In this document: positions 20,957 through 33,227 of the stretch, piece by piece
Layout: each line of letters starts with the position of its first letter
Numbering within the stretch: position 1 is the stretch's first letter
Assembly: GCA_022457155.1 (NCBI GenBank)
Contig: JAJGOT010000051.1
Location: 2,109,001 to 2,173,000, forward strand
Direction of reading: 5' to 3'
Source of the DNA: Cladopsammia gracilis
Lineage: Eukaryota > Cnidaria > Anthozoa > Scleractinia > Dendrophylliidae
DNA length: 64,000 bases
Notes under the pieces: generated by a model
Told to the model about the DNA's origin: nothing
The model's database searches: none
The model's input: the letters and a program-made list of their open reading frames with translations, nothing else
Translations under genes and position numbers: made by a program

Positions 20957-21400
20957 GTATTTAACATATTGGGTGTTTGTTTCTTGTGCAGGTTTTCTTT
21001 TAGTAATTCAGAATTGGTAATGGAAGAGGCTATTTTACAGCTGTGTGTATTAGTCACCTGGCCTTTGAATGGAAGCCGTTAGCGAGACTGGAGTTGCGTT
21101 TGTTTTGATGGAATCTTTCCTGCTTTTCATAATTATGGAAATCAGGTTGTCGCGTTCAAAGAACGCAATCCTAATTTCGTGTTGGTTGCCCTGTGCCTTA
21201 CATGTAGAAAAATTTGAGATTTTTCGGTGTCCGGTCTTCCAAATGGCCGCCCCTATTGCTTTTTTCAGGGGCTCATTTCCGCCGGAAATTCCTTCGAACG
21301 CGTGTCCATAATCTCTGATTACTGCTAGTTATAAAACTTCCAGAAGTATGACTACTGATAGTATTATAACCAGAAGTACTAACCATCAACTATAATACTA
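20957..21400. other. Start of VPS13 intron 14, no gene recognised
   Basis: Nothing assignable. Short direct/inverted ATACTAC-type motifs occur near 21320-21410. Confidence 0.5.
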
Positions 21401-21402
21401 CG

Positions 21403-21700
21403 AGAAGTTTCACTGCTGTCAAAAGTAGTCCTACCTTCAAAGCTGACGATCGTGAAATTTCTGATCCGGTCGAAATCGCCAATAAGTTTTGCACTTACTT
21501 TACTAACATCGGTCCTAGCTTAGCAAAGAATATTCAGTCTTCGTATCGTAGTTTTCTCAGCGTATCTTTTATCCAGTCGATTTATTTTAACCCAACAACC
21601 CAGGATGAGATCGTTGAAATTGCAAAAACATTTCTTTCTGGCAAGGCCGCTGGTTATGATCAAATACCAATGTCTGTCATAAAGCAGTCTACCTCCCACG
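21403..21700 (+). pseudogene. LINE ORF2 fragment (region before reverse transcriptase)
   Basis: An open stretch reads DPVEIANKFCTYFTNIGPSL and later FLSGKAAGYDQIP, the segment between endonuclease and reverse transcriptase of Jockey/CR1/L2-type LINEs. Cut off by the TTAA element that follows. Confidence 0.7.
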
Positions 21701-21770
21701 ACGAGGATATCAGGGATTGGATTTTGGGAGAGGAGAAGGAATTGATAATGAGATGTGAATTTGTCATTAA

Positions 21771-22292
21771 AGTGCCTATCACCCCTAGAAAGTTATTTTC
21801 AGAATCAACTCTATGAACATTGAATAGTTGAATGGTAAAATATTTCTTGTTTTGAACGTCGCGTTATTTATGTCGTGTTCTATTGGGATCAACCGTTTTC
21901 GGTTGGTTGGATTTTTTTCGTGTTCTATTGGGAAAAAGCCGTTTTCGGTTGGTTTGGTTGATCAACCATTTCAACCAGCTCTGTACCTGGTTGAAATGGT
22001 TGAAACCGAAAAAAACGAAAATGGTTGAAAAGTGTTCTATTGGAACGCCTCAACGAAATCAACCAAAACCGGTTTAGGTTGAAACGGTTGATCCCAATAG
22101 AACACGACCTTAGTTATACAGATTTGAATTTACAAAATGCTAATTAGATGACAACATCTAATTAGCATTTTGTAAAGTCAAATCTCAATAACTTACTAAC
22201 ACGACGTTTAAAACAAGAAATATTTTACCATTCAACTTTTCAATGTAAATAGAATTGATTCTGAAAATAACTTTCTAGGGGTGATAGGCACT
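21771..22292. mobile_element. piggyBac-type MITE (TTAA duplication) with nested palindrome
   Basis: TTAA at 21767-21770 and 22293-22296 flank AGTGCCTATCACCCC…GGGGTGATAGGCACT. Inverted arms are about 85 bp. Inside lies a second palindrome (about 21872-22109) with GTGTTCTATTGGGATCAACC ends, and a small hairpin built on GCTAATTAGATG (22116-22186). Confidence 0.75.
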
Positions 22293-22520
22293 TTAAGTCC
22301 AACGGATAGCTGTCCCTATCCAATTCATCTGAAAATATCTCAAATCGATATTAATTTGACCAAAAGTTCGGAAATAAAAATAGAACATTGTCGACGGAAG
22401 AGATAAAACTGACTTTTATCGTGATGATTAACAAATAAAATCTGTTATAACTACATTATTGGCACTACCAATGTCCTCAGATTATAGAAAAACAAAACAG
22501 ACTATTTCTTCCGATTCATA

Positions 22521-22786
22521 GAGCGGTTTTAATTAAGTAACCGAAGCTTTGGTTTTGCATTGCTACGCTTTGTGATTGGCTAAAAAATCTCGAGCCACTT
22601 TCTCAATGAATCAGAAGTAAAACCAAACCAATCGTGACTTGTTCACACGCGTTTTCCCGCGCTTGGCGCCGGCTACATATATTTGCTTCGAGTTCTGATT
22701 GGTTCATTGGATTGTCTGCCTCTGCTATGATTGGCCAGAGTAATAACTTTGGTTTTGGTTTTACGAAACTCAAGTGAAAGCCGCTC
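22521..22786. mobile_element. CCAAT-rich MITE family, copy 1
   Basis: GAGCGGTTTT…GCCGCTC ends between TA (22519-22520) and TA (22787-22788). The body carries repeated ATTGG/CCAAT motifs and GGTTTTGGTTTTAC. Same family at 49327-49610 and 61617-61897. Confidence 0.8.
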
Positions 22787-23499
22787 TAAATCTCCTGTTT
22801 ACCTTGTAAGAGGTCGTCTTCACATCTGGAAACTGTGACGCCTGCATCTGGAGTCCTGACAGTTTTGCAGAAAACTCTTGTTTTTCATCCTCCATGTTGT
22901 AATCAAATCCAACCCCCCGCCTGGGTTAATGAAGATGGTTACTTCAAATACTTTTACAACAGGCCCGGGGAGACTCCTATATAAAAATGACCGGGGTGCC
23001 GGTCGAATATTTTCAAAAAACACCTTAAAAAGCTACCAGAATCTCGTTTGATGGGCGTGGTTCAAATGTATTTTTTTACCCCCTAAGAGGTACCAATTCT
23101 AAAATAACGCATGTCACTCATATTCTATTATATCGTTTGGTGGTCCTAAGCGGTACCAATCTACAAATTTTGACCCTTAAAAGGTACGACGAGCATCCCC
23201 GTCATTATTATATGGGAGTCCCTCCCGTAAACAAAACTGGCGAAACTTGCTATTTTACAAATCTTTCAAAATTCGTTTCCATATGGCGATACAGTAGAAA
23301 CGTTTGAATGTAGAGGTCCACACAACGCGTAAGTAAAATGCACTGGTTCGGTTTTGCCGGGTGTTACTCGTATATACTCGTATGTTACTCGTATGTTACT
23401 CGTATGTACTCGTATGTACTCGTATGTTACTCGTACGTACTCGTAAAATGCGCTGTTTCGGTTTTGCCGGATCTCTATAGAGATGCTCGAGCCAGACGT

Positions 23500-24520
23500 C
23501 ACTTGATGTGTATTAGACAAACTGAATGGAAAAAACTTGCCGAAAAAAAAAACAAATCCAGTGAAACAAACAATAATACCAAGACTGGGGCGAGCGATGG
23601 CGGAGTGAAGACGAACTTTCTCACCCTCCTGCAAATGTTTTTGTCGATAGCGAGTTTTATCCGCAAGAGGCGGTTAAACATACCGTCAAACAGCTCCACC
23701 GACGAAGAAATAAATTCACCGGATCCAAAAAAAACCGAAAGACCAGATTCTGTCGACCAGTGACGAGAGTGAACACGAGTTATCAAACAACGCATTTATG
23801 ACCGCCCTTGACATGACAGAAGATTTCAATCAGAAGCTTGAACTAATCCCGACTAAATTAAATGGTATTGAAAAATCAACGAAAAACGTCGAAGTCTCCT
23901 TTGCAGCCTTGGACGAAAGAACAAAGAAGCTCAAGGATTTCAAAGAGAACGCCACGCACGATCTGGAAAGGTTAAACCAAAGATGCACCTCCGTGGAGGG
24001 TAAGCATGATAAACACGTTGCTGTCCTCGAACCTCGAATGGGAAACTTTGAAAAAATGCTGGAAGAGCTTCAATTGAACGAACGATTTGTTGCTTATGGC
24101 CAGATGCTACATTTGGATTTGCAAAAAGGAAGAATTAGAACCTAAGTTAGACGGTTTTCTGAAACAACTAAAACATTTCTATGAAATTGAATCCAAAGGA
24201 AACCTTGATCTACCAAAAAAGTGGGATCACCAGGTTAATATTCTCTAAAACTATAATTAAGCTTCAAACCTTATTATCTGTGCCTGCCAAAACTCAGCGC
24301 TCTTACCCCTGACATAGTGCAGCTTCCTTCAGAACTATTCTTTGATTATTATTACCTTTTTGCAACCACCATCATATATAATCAATTACACTTGTATCAC
24401 TTTAAACATACCTTTTTCTCCTACCAGTTGCACTGTAATTGCACTTACTTACTTAGCCTTTGCTGCGTGCACTGTTACACCTTTTTTTATTCCTTTGTGA
24501 GACAATAAACTCATTAAAAA
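23500..24520 (+). pseudogene. LINE remnant: ORF1-like coiled-coil frame and 3' tail (copy A)
   Basis: Two frames (to 23763 and 23798-24145) join if one base of an A8 run near 23732 is discounted. The second has coiled-coil heptads (LDERTKKLKDFKENATHDL). A 3' tail ending AATAAACTCATTAAAAAAA follows directly, so the ORF2 part is deleted. Shorter versions lie at 30155-30666 (B) and 35680-36182 (C). Confidence 0.6.
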
Positions 24521-25255
24521 AAGACAAACTGAATGCAAGGCTGGCTCTACGGCAATGATCTGATTTATTTAGCGGATGGCCAGGGCTATATTGAAGAAAA
24601 ATACTATTAACGGCTCCTTAAATTTGAATTTTAAAAATACATGAGAGGTTAATGATTGACTAATACAACTGAAATATAAACATAAGGCAACATGATATAT
24701 AGGTATGCATATTAACAACTAAGGCAATATATAGAAATTTTTAAAATCAATGGCGATACAGTAGGTAGCTTACAGTTTGGGGAGTTTTTTTGGTGTGCGA
24801 GTGCTAAATTTTGAAATTTGTGTAATAAATAGCTTTTATTTTGGTTTCGCAAAAAATCTGAAGAAAGCCTGACTCCCACGCGGTACGCGTTGCAGCTTCT
24901 TTTGACTCGCCCCAATCCGCCCCAATTTTGTTCGCTCAAAATACGTATGCGCTACAGATTAGATATGCAGTATATGCAAGCTGCTGCGATATTTAGTTAA
25001 CGCTCCTCGAGTGAGGCGATTTAATAATTTCGCAAGTTTAATTGCGACGGGAAGAGCTGTCTGAAAATAAACCACCCACTTCCCGTAACTCGTGGCTAAC
25101 CGAATTTATAAATAAAGTTATCCTCGGCTATAAAAGAAAAAGTGTGCGTTTTGTTGTTCCATAACTGAATTCCACTTTCAGGGATGAACAAGATCACGAA
25201 AGGCGTGCTTGAATAAGCTGCTTTCGATATATTTGATATATACTCGATTTAGTAA

Positions 25256-25529
25256 GCTTCAACTTGATAGCGAGGCCTTCAGAGGACACAAACAAAGAAA
25301 ATGAATAGACAAGTTTATTCATTTCCTTTGTTTGTGTCCTCAAGGCCTCGCTATCATGTTGAAGTAAAGTTAACAAATTGACGTCAGTTTTTTATGCGTC
25401 TGTCCTCTTATTGATGATAAAATTCGTCTTAACATTGTCAAAATGCTGTGGATCCACAGCAAACTTTGACAATGTTATGACGAATTATTATTCTAGAGGA
25501 CAGACGCATAAAAAACTGACGTCAATTTG
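25256..25529. repeat. Two adjacent hairpin MITEs (copy A)
   Basis: The first (25256-25364) pairs CTTCAACTTGATAGCGAGGC with its complement. The second (25374-25529) pairs CAAATTGACGTCAGTTTTTT with its complement around TGTGGATCCACAG. Equivalent pairs are at about 31406-31679 (B) and 36919-37191 (C). Confidence 0.8.
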
Positions 25530-26141
25530 TTTTTTACAATATTAAAAACGCCAAAATCGTAAAAAACCGGATGAAATGAAGAGTGAACGCAAGGTGAACA
25601 TGACAAATTGCTGAGTTTTATTTAAATTGACGCGATCATTGTCAATAAGTTTCTCGCTTTCTCATTGGCTAACTAATAACAATAAAGAAATTTCATTGGC
25701 TAAAAAATTGACAGGATGACATCTTGCATAAATTAAAATTGTATGTGTCTGTACTCTTATTGATGATAAAAATTGACCAATCAGCATGCGAGAATAACTT
25801 CAGTTATTGTAAAATGCACTGTCGAACAATTTATGCAAATTAATTAAAATCAATCATTCATAATCGCCACCCGGTTTTCATATAATGACGTCATGGATGG
25901 AATTAGCAGCAAGCAGAGGACAGCTGAAATTCATGGTAAATAGGAAACTGTTTTCAACTTATATTCAATATGAGATCAAGTATTTTTTCAGAATTGTATT
26001 CAGAATTGGACATCCGTTCTACTGTAGCATACATTTACTGTATTTTACTGTATTTATTTATTTTCAACTTTAGCTTAGTAATACAAAGTATTTACAAAGT
26101 GGAGCTACCTACGGTAACACGATTGGTTTTATTAACATGCT

Positions 26142-27068
26142 TTACTCAACAGTCACTCTACAGATCAGTCTCTTAATCTCCTTCTTTATGTCCCTCTTGA
26201 AGAAAGCATAAGCCCAAGGGTTAACGGCGGAGTTTAAAACTAGCATAGGTATTTTATATTTGAAATCATTGCATGGTTTTTGAAACATTAATAAAAAACT
26301 ACAGCGCAAATGAATTCCGCAGCAAACAAGAAATAAGCCTATAACGATCCCCATCATTATAACCGCAGACTTGTCGTGAGTGTAAAATGTCAAAACTCGG
26401 TGGTTAAAACGTAGTTGTTTTGCTAAGTTGGCTGCTGATCGATCGTGTTTATATACAATAATTACCATGGAGGTGAAACAGAATATTAACAGTAAACATG
26501 GGGGTAACTCAACAAGACTTATGTGTAAGATATTTGAGATATCGGGTCCTACATAAAAATCGACCGATGTTGCAATTATTAAAAAACCCAAAGGAAATAC
26601 CCAAGAAAATACCATCACTTGAATGACGCGACGACCAGTCATAAAAGTTACGTAGTTTAAAGGTTTCACAACAGCAATGTACCGATCCAGTACCAAACTG
26701 CACAAGTTCATCATGGACGCGTAAAGGAAAAACCCCCTTAATAAGTTCTTCCATTGCAACCACCCAGCTGTAGGCCAATTGCAGCCCAGACTTGTTATAT
26801 CACAGTAGAACAGAGAAGGAACAACAGTCGCCCCAACAAAAAAATCCGCCACTGCAAGTGAAACGATAAACGCGTTGGTTTTGGTGCGGAGCTGTCGTTT
26901 GCTGCTCACAAGAAAGATAATAAATCCATTTCCAGCTATCGTCAAAATGGAAAGAATCCAGCCAAGAATCCAAAACCAGTTTTCCATTTTACCGTATTTT
27001 TTCGGTATACTGAGTTTAGCACTAATCATCAAACACTTTCGCTCCTCAAAACAACTTTTAATAAACAT
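26142..27068 (-). CDS. Class A GPCR, nested antisense gene, copy A
   Basis: Single-exon seven-helix receptor. The frame is 308 codons; Met28 (26987) starts the part that aligns with helix 1 and gives 281 residues, so it is a plausible alternative start. Helix 1 has GNGFIIF and helix 2 LAVADFF. The DRYIAVVKP motif ends helix 3, and NSAVNPWAYAFFK carries NPxxY in helix 7, followed by a short basic tail. The helix-6 CWxP motif is absent (FLVCCGIHL). Such orphan receptors with amine/melatonin-like features are expanded in cnidarians; ligand unknown. It sits inside VPS13 intron 14 on the opposite strand. Confidence 0.85.
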   Translation of the reverse strand: MFIKSCFEERKCLMISAKLSIPKKYGKMENWFWILGWILSILTIAGNGFIIFLVSSKRQLRTKTNAFIVSLAVADFFVGATVVPSLFYCDITSLGCNWPTAGWLQWKNLLRGFFLYASMMNLCSLVLDRYIAVVKPLNYVTFMTGRRVIQVMVFSWVFPLGFLIIATSVDFYVGPDISNILHISLVELPPCLLLIFCFTSMVIIVYKHDRSAANLAKQLRFNHRVLTFYTHDKSAVIMMGIVIGLFLVCCGIHLRCSFLLMFQKPCNDFKYKIPMLVLNSAVNPWAYAFFKRDIKKEIKRLICRVTVE

Positions 27069-27372
27069 CTGACCTTGTCTTAACGTGTTTGGAGTTTAAC
27101 TTATGCAAATTTCGAATACGCCAGCAATTAAAAATTGTTTGCCTTGACCGTCCGTCTGTCTGTTTGGAACATTGTGACATGTGTTCGTGTTTTGTGGATT
27201 TTGTGAATTTAGGGACCGAAAGCCCGACTTCAGTCTTAACACATTTCTGCAGCGACACAGCTAAAGAACAAAATTTCGAGCACAGAAAAGAGATCAACCA
27301 ACCAACCCCCCCCCCCCCCCCCCCTAAAAGCACCATACATGTAGTTAAACACTCACAGCTGTTGATCATATT

Positions 27373-27539
27373 AATAGACCAATTTTGATATATTAAAATT
27401 CATACTTGGCTCCGAGGCTTGGGGGAATAAACAAAAGAAATGAATAATTCAACGCTGAACCTCAATGTGATTTCTTTTGTTTTATTCCCCCAAGCCTCGG
27501 AGCCAAGTATGAATTTTAATATATCGAAATTGGTCTATT
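27373..27539. mobile_element. 167-bp MITE present only in copy A
   Basis: AGACCAATTTTGATATATTA…AAATTGGTCT arms of about 70 bp pair around a short loop. Copies B (about 33570) and C (about 39090) read straight through ATATTAATTCGTAAT, so this is an insertion after duplication, with AT repeated on both sides. Confidence 0.85.
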
Positions 27540-27811
27540 CGTAATAGAAAACATCCGGTTTTATTTTATCCTGTGTAATAAGTTATGCACATTATACATC
27601 ACAAAATAATTGCACTTTGGTAATTTGGAAATACCAAGTGGAAAGCCTTTCGACCAATAATTTCATTATTTAAATATTAAAGAGCCACTGTCACGAGGGC
27701 GCATGCGCCAGTTCGAATCAAAACTTGAAAAGTTTAGGTTCAATTTTTCAAGTTGAAGTGTCAATTTCGAAATGGCGTCGAGTTTCTTCGTTTTCCACCG
27801 TGACCGCCGCC

Positions 27812-28310
27812 GCTGATTTCCCTTTCGTAAACGGTCGATGCCATTTTTTAACGGTCGATGCCATTATTAGCAAACGGTCGATGCCATTTTTAACGGTCGA
27901 TACCATCATTAGCATTCATTAGTAACCAAGCCTTTTGTAATGGTCGATGCTAATTTCTCTCTAGTTTATGCCTGGATTGGGACGAAAATAGGCTATCATT
28001 ATTAGATCAAATTGGGCCTAGGTAAAGCCATTATTAGTCACGGTTAGGTAAGATTTAGGGTTAGGGTAACCCGTTATTGATATATATTAAGAAAAGCACC
28101 TTTTATAATTAAATTTTTCTTGGGTTTGCCGGATCAACCCAGTGGTCTAGTTGTAAAAGAGGGATGTTAGCATGCAGAGGTTCCGGGTTCGATTCCAAGT
28201 AATTATATTCCATTTTTCTTTTTCTGATAGAAAAAATAATTCTAAAATTGGTGAAAATTTTTCTAAGTGTCGCTAAAATGGCATCGACCGTTTACGAAAG
28301 GGAAATGCAC
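27812..28310. mobile_element. MULE-like 499-bp element present only in copy A, 9-bp duplication
   Basis: ACCGCCGCC occurs at 27803-27811 and again at 28311-28319; copies B and C have it once. Ends GCTGATTTCCCTTTCG and CGAAAGGGAAATGCAC are inverted repeats that continue into CGTAAACGGTCGATGCC. That last motif recurs about five times inside. A tRNA-like B box (GGGTTCGATTCC) lies near 28187. A nine-base duplication suits Mutator-like elements. Confidence 0.85.
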
Positions 28311-28435
28311 ACCGCCGCCAGTAGTCGACGCCATTTTGAAATTGACACCTCAACTTGAAAAATTTAGGCTAAACTTTCAAGTGTCGATTCGAGAAACTGG
28401 CGCATGCGCCTTCGTGACATTACTTTTCAAACAGA

Positions 28436-29004
28436 ATGCAGTATGTAGAATCCAATGGTCATCTCTCATCACGAGCTAAAATCTCTTGTGGGGTCCCCCA
28501 GGGCTCTATCCTCGGACCGTTTTTTCCCTTACTTTACATCAACGACATCAATAATGTCTCCGCAGTTTTAAATTTAATATTGTTCGCTGATGATACTAAT
28601 GTATTTATGTCGCATAAAGATCTGGACTACCTTGCTTATACGCTTAACTCAGAAAAGAGTAAACTATCAATTTGGTTTAAGGCTAATAAGCTTTCTTTAA
28701 ATCTAAAAAAGACAAAATATATTATCTTTAGACCAAGTCAAAGACGTACGAATTGTGATATAGTGATACGTATAGATGGTCAATATATAGATCGCGTAAA
28801 TGAAACTGTTTATTAGGAGTCATTTTGATTGAATATTTAAACTGGATGTCAGAGATATCCCAATTCGCAAGTAAAGTTTCGAAATCAATTGGTGTAATTT
28901 ATAAGTGTAGCTTCTACCTATCAAAGTCTTCTCTTCGCACTTTGTACTACTCTTAAATTTACCCATACTTTTATTATTGTAATATAATTTGGGCTTCACA
29001 TACC
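28436..29004 (+). pseudogene. LINE reverse-transcriptase fragment, copy A
   Basis: Reads CGVPQGSILGPFFPLLYIND and LFADDTNVF (YxDD-type catalytic motif), then a stop near 28816. It resumes in another frame to FYYCNIIWASHTK, where the duplication linker begins. Non-functional. Confidence 0.8.
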
Positions 29005-29937
29005 AAAAAATTGCCCCCTGAAAGGAGACATTTGCTCCGGTCGTGCGCGTTACTTGTATTTTGGCTTTCAGTTTGGGCTCTATCATGTCGTTGTCGCGTT
29101 AAATGTTCTACGTAGTATCAGCCTTGCTCTATACTTAGATTGTACTAAAATGAACTATTGCCCATGCGCAGTTGAGCTCGAACGGCCTGGGCGCTGGTCC
29201 GCGCAAGTCACCAATAGAAGCCAAAATGGGCCCAGTTGAAGCATATTGCACTGAAAAAATGGCAAAATGACGGGTTTCTTTTTTCGCTCCAACTAAATCA
29301 TATTTCCCACCAAAATGTTCACTAGATCCTAGTCTCTTCAAAACCGAGTGTGGATGTTGACATTACACTGCCTTTTTGGTCGTTTTTGTATTTGGATCGA
29401 GAACCCAGTCAAACGCAACGCATGCGCAGTTGACTAAAAAATTGTGACTGTACATTTTAGCGACTTTCCTCGGAAATGTGCTGTTTTCTACGAAACCACT
29501 CGTTAGAATTTCACGAAATTTGGCACAATAATAGTTCCGAAAATGCCAAACTCGCCTGCCAACAGAAATTTGAAATCTAACAGAGGGGATTTTTACAAAA
29601 CGCAAACATATTAAACCACAAATTACGAAAGATCCCTCTGTTAAAATTAAATGAAACCAGTGTTAACATGCGAATATTTTTACGAGTTTACTGGAAACAA
29701 ATGATGGACAAAATCTAACGACTAGATTTTCTGAAAATAAACGAAACCAAATACTGCAGGCTGATTTACAATCCACCGTGTTGCCATGGCAACACCCTAA
29801 AAGCTCAACAAAAATATCAAAATATATAGCTTGTTGCTTAATTGTTGCCTCACCAATTTTGGGCGCCCAGACGTTAGTTGTTTTAAAATGACAATGAATG
29901 ACGCATAGGTACAGTGAAACTGTGTTCAGCCACCTTA
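29005..29937. other. Duplication linker between copies A and B
   Basis: No recognised gene. Nearly identical to 34525-35456. It contains short inverted patches and ends at CCTTAAAAGGTACGAC, where the next block starts. Confidence 0.6.
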
Positions 29938-31405
29938 AAAGGTACGACAAGCATCCCCGTCATTTTTATATGGGAGTCCCTTCCGTAAACAAAACTGGCG
30001 AAACTTGCTATTTTCCAAATCTTTCAAAATCGTTTCCATATGGAGATACAGTAGAAACGTTTGAATGCAGAGGTCCACACAACGCGTAAGTAAAATGCAC
30101 TGGTCAGCGGTTTTGCTGGATCTCTGTGTAGAGATGCTCGAGCCAGACGCCAGTGTATAAGACAAACTGAATGGATAAAACGTGCCGGAAAAAACAAAAA
30201 AAAATCCAGGGTAACAAACAATAATACCAAGACTGGGGCGAGCAATGGCGGAGTGAAGACGAACTTTCTCACCCTCCTGCAAATGTTTGTGTCGAATAAT
30301 TTTCTGAAACAACTAATAAAAACATTTCGATGAAATTCAGTGAATCCAAAGGAAACCTTGATCTACCAAAAAAGTGGGATCACGTGGTTAATATTCTCTA
30401 AATCTATAATTAAGCTTCAAACCTTATTATCTTTGTCTGCCAAGACTCAGCGCTCTTACCTCTGACATTGTGCAGCTTCATTCAGAACTATTCTTTGATT
30501 ATTATTACCTTTTTGCAACCACCATCATATATAATCAATTACACTTGTATCACTTTAAACATACCTTTTTCTCCTACCAATTGCACTGTAATTGCACTTA
30601 CTTACTTAGCCTTTGCTGCGTGCACTGTTACACCTTTTTTTATTCCTTTGTGAGACAATAAACTCAAAAAAAGACAAACTGAATGCAAGGCTGGCTCAAC
30701 GGCAATGGGCTGATTTATTTAGCGGATGGCCAGGGCTATATTGAAGGAAAATACTATTAACGGCTCCTTAAATTTGAATTTTAAAAATACATGAGAGGTT
30801 AATGATTGACTAATACAACTGAAATATAAACATAAGGTAACATGATATATAGGTATGCATATTAACAATTAAGGCAATATATAGAAATTTTTAAAATCAA
30901 TGGCGATACAGCACGTAGCTTACAGTTTGGGGAGTTTTTTGGTGTGCGAGTGCTAAATTTTGAAATTTGTGTAATAAATAGCTTTTATTTTGGTTTCGCA
31001 AAAAAATCTGAAGAAAGCCTGACTCCCACGCGCTACGCGTTGCAGCTTCTTTTGACTCGCTCCAATCCGCCCCAATTTTGTTCGCCCAAAATACGTATGC
31101 GCTACAGATTACATATGCAGTATATGCAAGCTGCTGCGATATTTAGTTAACGCTCCTCGAGTGAGGCGATTTAATAATTTCGCAAGTTTAATTGCGACGG
31201 GAAGAGCTGTCTGAAAATAAACCACCCACTTCCCGTAACTCGTGGGTGACCGAATTTATAAATAAAGTTATCCTCGGCTATAAAAGAAAAAGTGTGCGTT
31301 TTGTTGTTCCATAACTGAATTCCACTGTCAGGGATGAACAAGATCACGAAAGGCGTGCTTGAATAAGCTGCTTTCGATACATTCGATATATACTCGATTT
31401 AGTAA

Positions 31406-31679
31406 GCTTCAACTTGATAGCGAGGCCTTCAGAGGACACAAACAAAGAAAATGAATAGACAGGTTTATTCATTTCCTTTGTTTGTGTCCTCAAGGCCTTG
31501 CTATCATGTTGAAGTAAAGTTAACAAATTGACGTCAGTTTTTTATGCGTCTGTCCTCTTATTGATGATAAAATTCGTCTTAACATTGTCAAAATGCTGTG
31601 GATCCACAGCAAACTTTGACAATGTTATGATGAATTATTATTCTAGAGGACAGACGCATAAAGAACTGACGTCAATTTG
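31406..31679. repeat. Two adjacent hairpin MITEs (copy B)
   Basis: Same two palindromes as in copy A, with a few base changes. Confidence 0.8.
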
Positions 31680-32300
31680 TTTTTTACAATATTAAAAACG
31701 CCAAAATCGTAAAAAACCGGATGAAATGAAGAGTGAACGCAAGGTAAACATGACAAATTGCTGAGTTTTATTTAAATTGACGCGATCATTGTCAATAAGT
31801 TTCTCGCTTTCTCATTGGCTAACTAATAACAATAAAGAAATTTCATTAGCTAAAAAATTGACAGGATGACATCTTGCGTAAATTAAAATTGTATGTGTCT
31901 GTAGTCTTATTGATGATAAAAATTGACCAATCAGCATGCGAGAATAACTTCAGTTATTGTAAAATGTACTGTCGAACAATTTATGCAAATTAATTAATTA
32001 AATCATCCATTCATAATCGCCACCCGGTTTTCATATAATGACGTCATGGATAGAATTAGCAGCGAGCAGAGGACAGCTGAAATTCATGGTAAATAGGAAA
32101 CTGTTTTCAACCTATATTCAATATGAGAATTATAGAGAATATTTTTCTAGAATTATATTCAGAATTGGACAACCGTTCTACTGTAGCATACATTTACTGT
32201 ATTTTACTGTATTTATTTATTTTCAACTTTAGCTTAGTAATACAAAGTATTTACAAAGTGGAGCTACCTACGGTAACACGATTGGTTTTATTAACATGCT

Positions 32301-33227
32301 TTACTCAACAGTCACTCTACAGATCAGTCTCTTAATCTCCTTCTTTATGTCCATCTTGAAGAAAGCATAAGCGCAAGGGTTAACTGCAGAGTTTAAAACT
32401 AGAATAGGTATTTTATATTTGAAATCATTGCATGGTGTTTGAAAAATTGATACAAAACTACAGCGCAAATAAATTCCATAGCAAACAAAAAATAAGCCTA
32501 TAACAATCCCCATCATTATAACCGCAGACTTGTCGTGAGTGTTAAATCTCAAAACTCGGTGGTTAAAACGTAATTGTTTTGCTAAGGTGGCTGCTGATCG
32601 ATCGTGTTTATATACAATAATTACCATGGAGGTGAAACAGAATATTAACAGTAAACATGGGGGTAACTCAACACAAGTTATGAGTAAAATATTTGAGATA
32701 TCGCGTCTTGCATAAAAATACGCGACCGATGTTGCAATTATTACAAAACCCAAAGGAAATACCCAAGAAAATAACATCACTTGAATGACGCGACGACCAG
32801 TCATAAAAGTTACGTATTTTAAAGGTTTCACAACAGCAATGTACCGATCCAGTACCAAACTGCACAAGTTCGTCATGGACGCGTAAACGAAAAACCACCT
32901 TAATAAGTTCTTCCATTGAAGCCGAGCTGTAGGCCAATTGCAGCTCTGACTTGTGATGTTGCAGTAGAACAGAGAAGGAACAACAGTCGCCCCAACAAAA
33001 AAATCCGCCACTGCAAGTGAAACGATAAACGCGTTGGTTTTGGTGCGGAGCTGTTGTTTGCTGCTCACAAGGAAGATAATAAATCCATTTCCAGCTATCG
33101 TCAGAATGGAAAGAATCCAGCAGAGAATCCACAACCAGTTTTCCATTTTACCGTATTTATTCGGTATACTGAGTTTAGCACTAATCATCAAACACTTTCG
33201 CTCCTCAAAACAACTTTTAACAAACAT
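32301..33227 (-). CDS. Class A GPCR, nested antisense gene, copy B
   Basis: Full-length 308-codon frame with the internal Met28 at 33146. Same motifs as copy A: LAVADFF, DRYIAVVKP, NSAVNPCAYAFFK. CNITSQSC replaces CDITSLGC before helix 3, adding a possible N-glycosylation site. Helix 6 again lacks CWxP (FFVCYGIYL). The frame is open throughout, so it is probably functional if expressed. Confidence 0.85.
   Translation of the reverse strand: MFVKSCFEERKCLMISAKLSIPNKYGKMENWLWILCWILSILTIAGNGFIIFLVSSKQQLRTKTNAFIVSLAVADFFVGATVVPSLFYCNITSQSCNWPTARLQWKNLLRWFFVYASMTNLCSLVLDRYIAVVKPLKYVTFMTGRRVIQVMLFSWVFPLGFVIIATSVAYFYARRDISNILLITCVELPPCLLLIFCFTSMVIIVYKHDRSAATLAKQLRFNHRVLRFNTHDKSAVIMMGIVIGLFFVCYGIYLRCSFVSIFQTPCNDFKYKIPILVLNSAVNPCAYAFFKMDIKKEIKRLICRVTVE

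Noticed and set aside
20463..21057. Minus-strand frames of 73 and 106 codons
   Set aside because: They overlap VPS13 exons 13 and 14 in antisense and have no recognisable domain.
24317..24508. 63-codon frame repeated in all three blocks (also 30470, 35985)
   Set aside because: It lies in the noncoding 3' tail of a LINE; conservation among blocks only reflects recent duplication.
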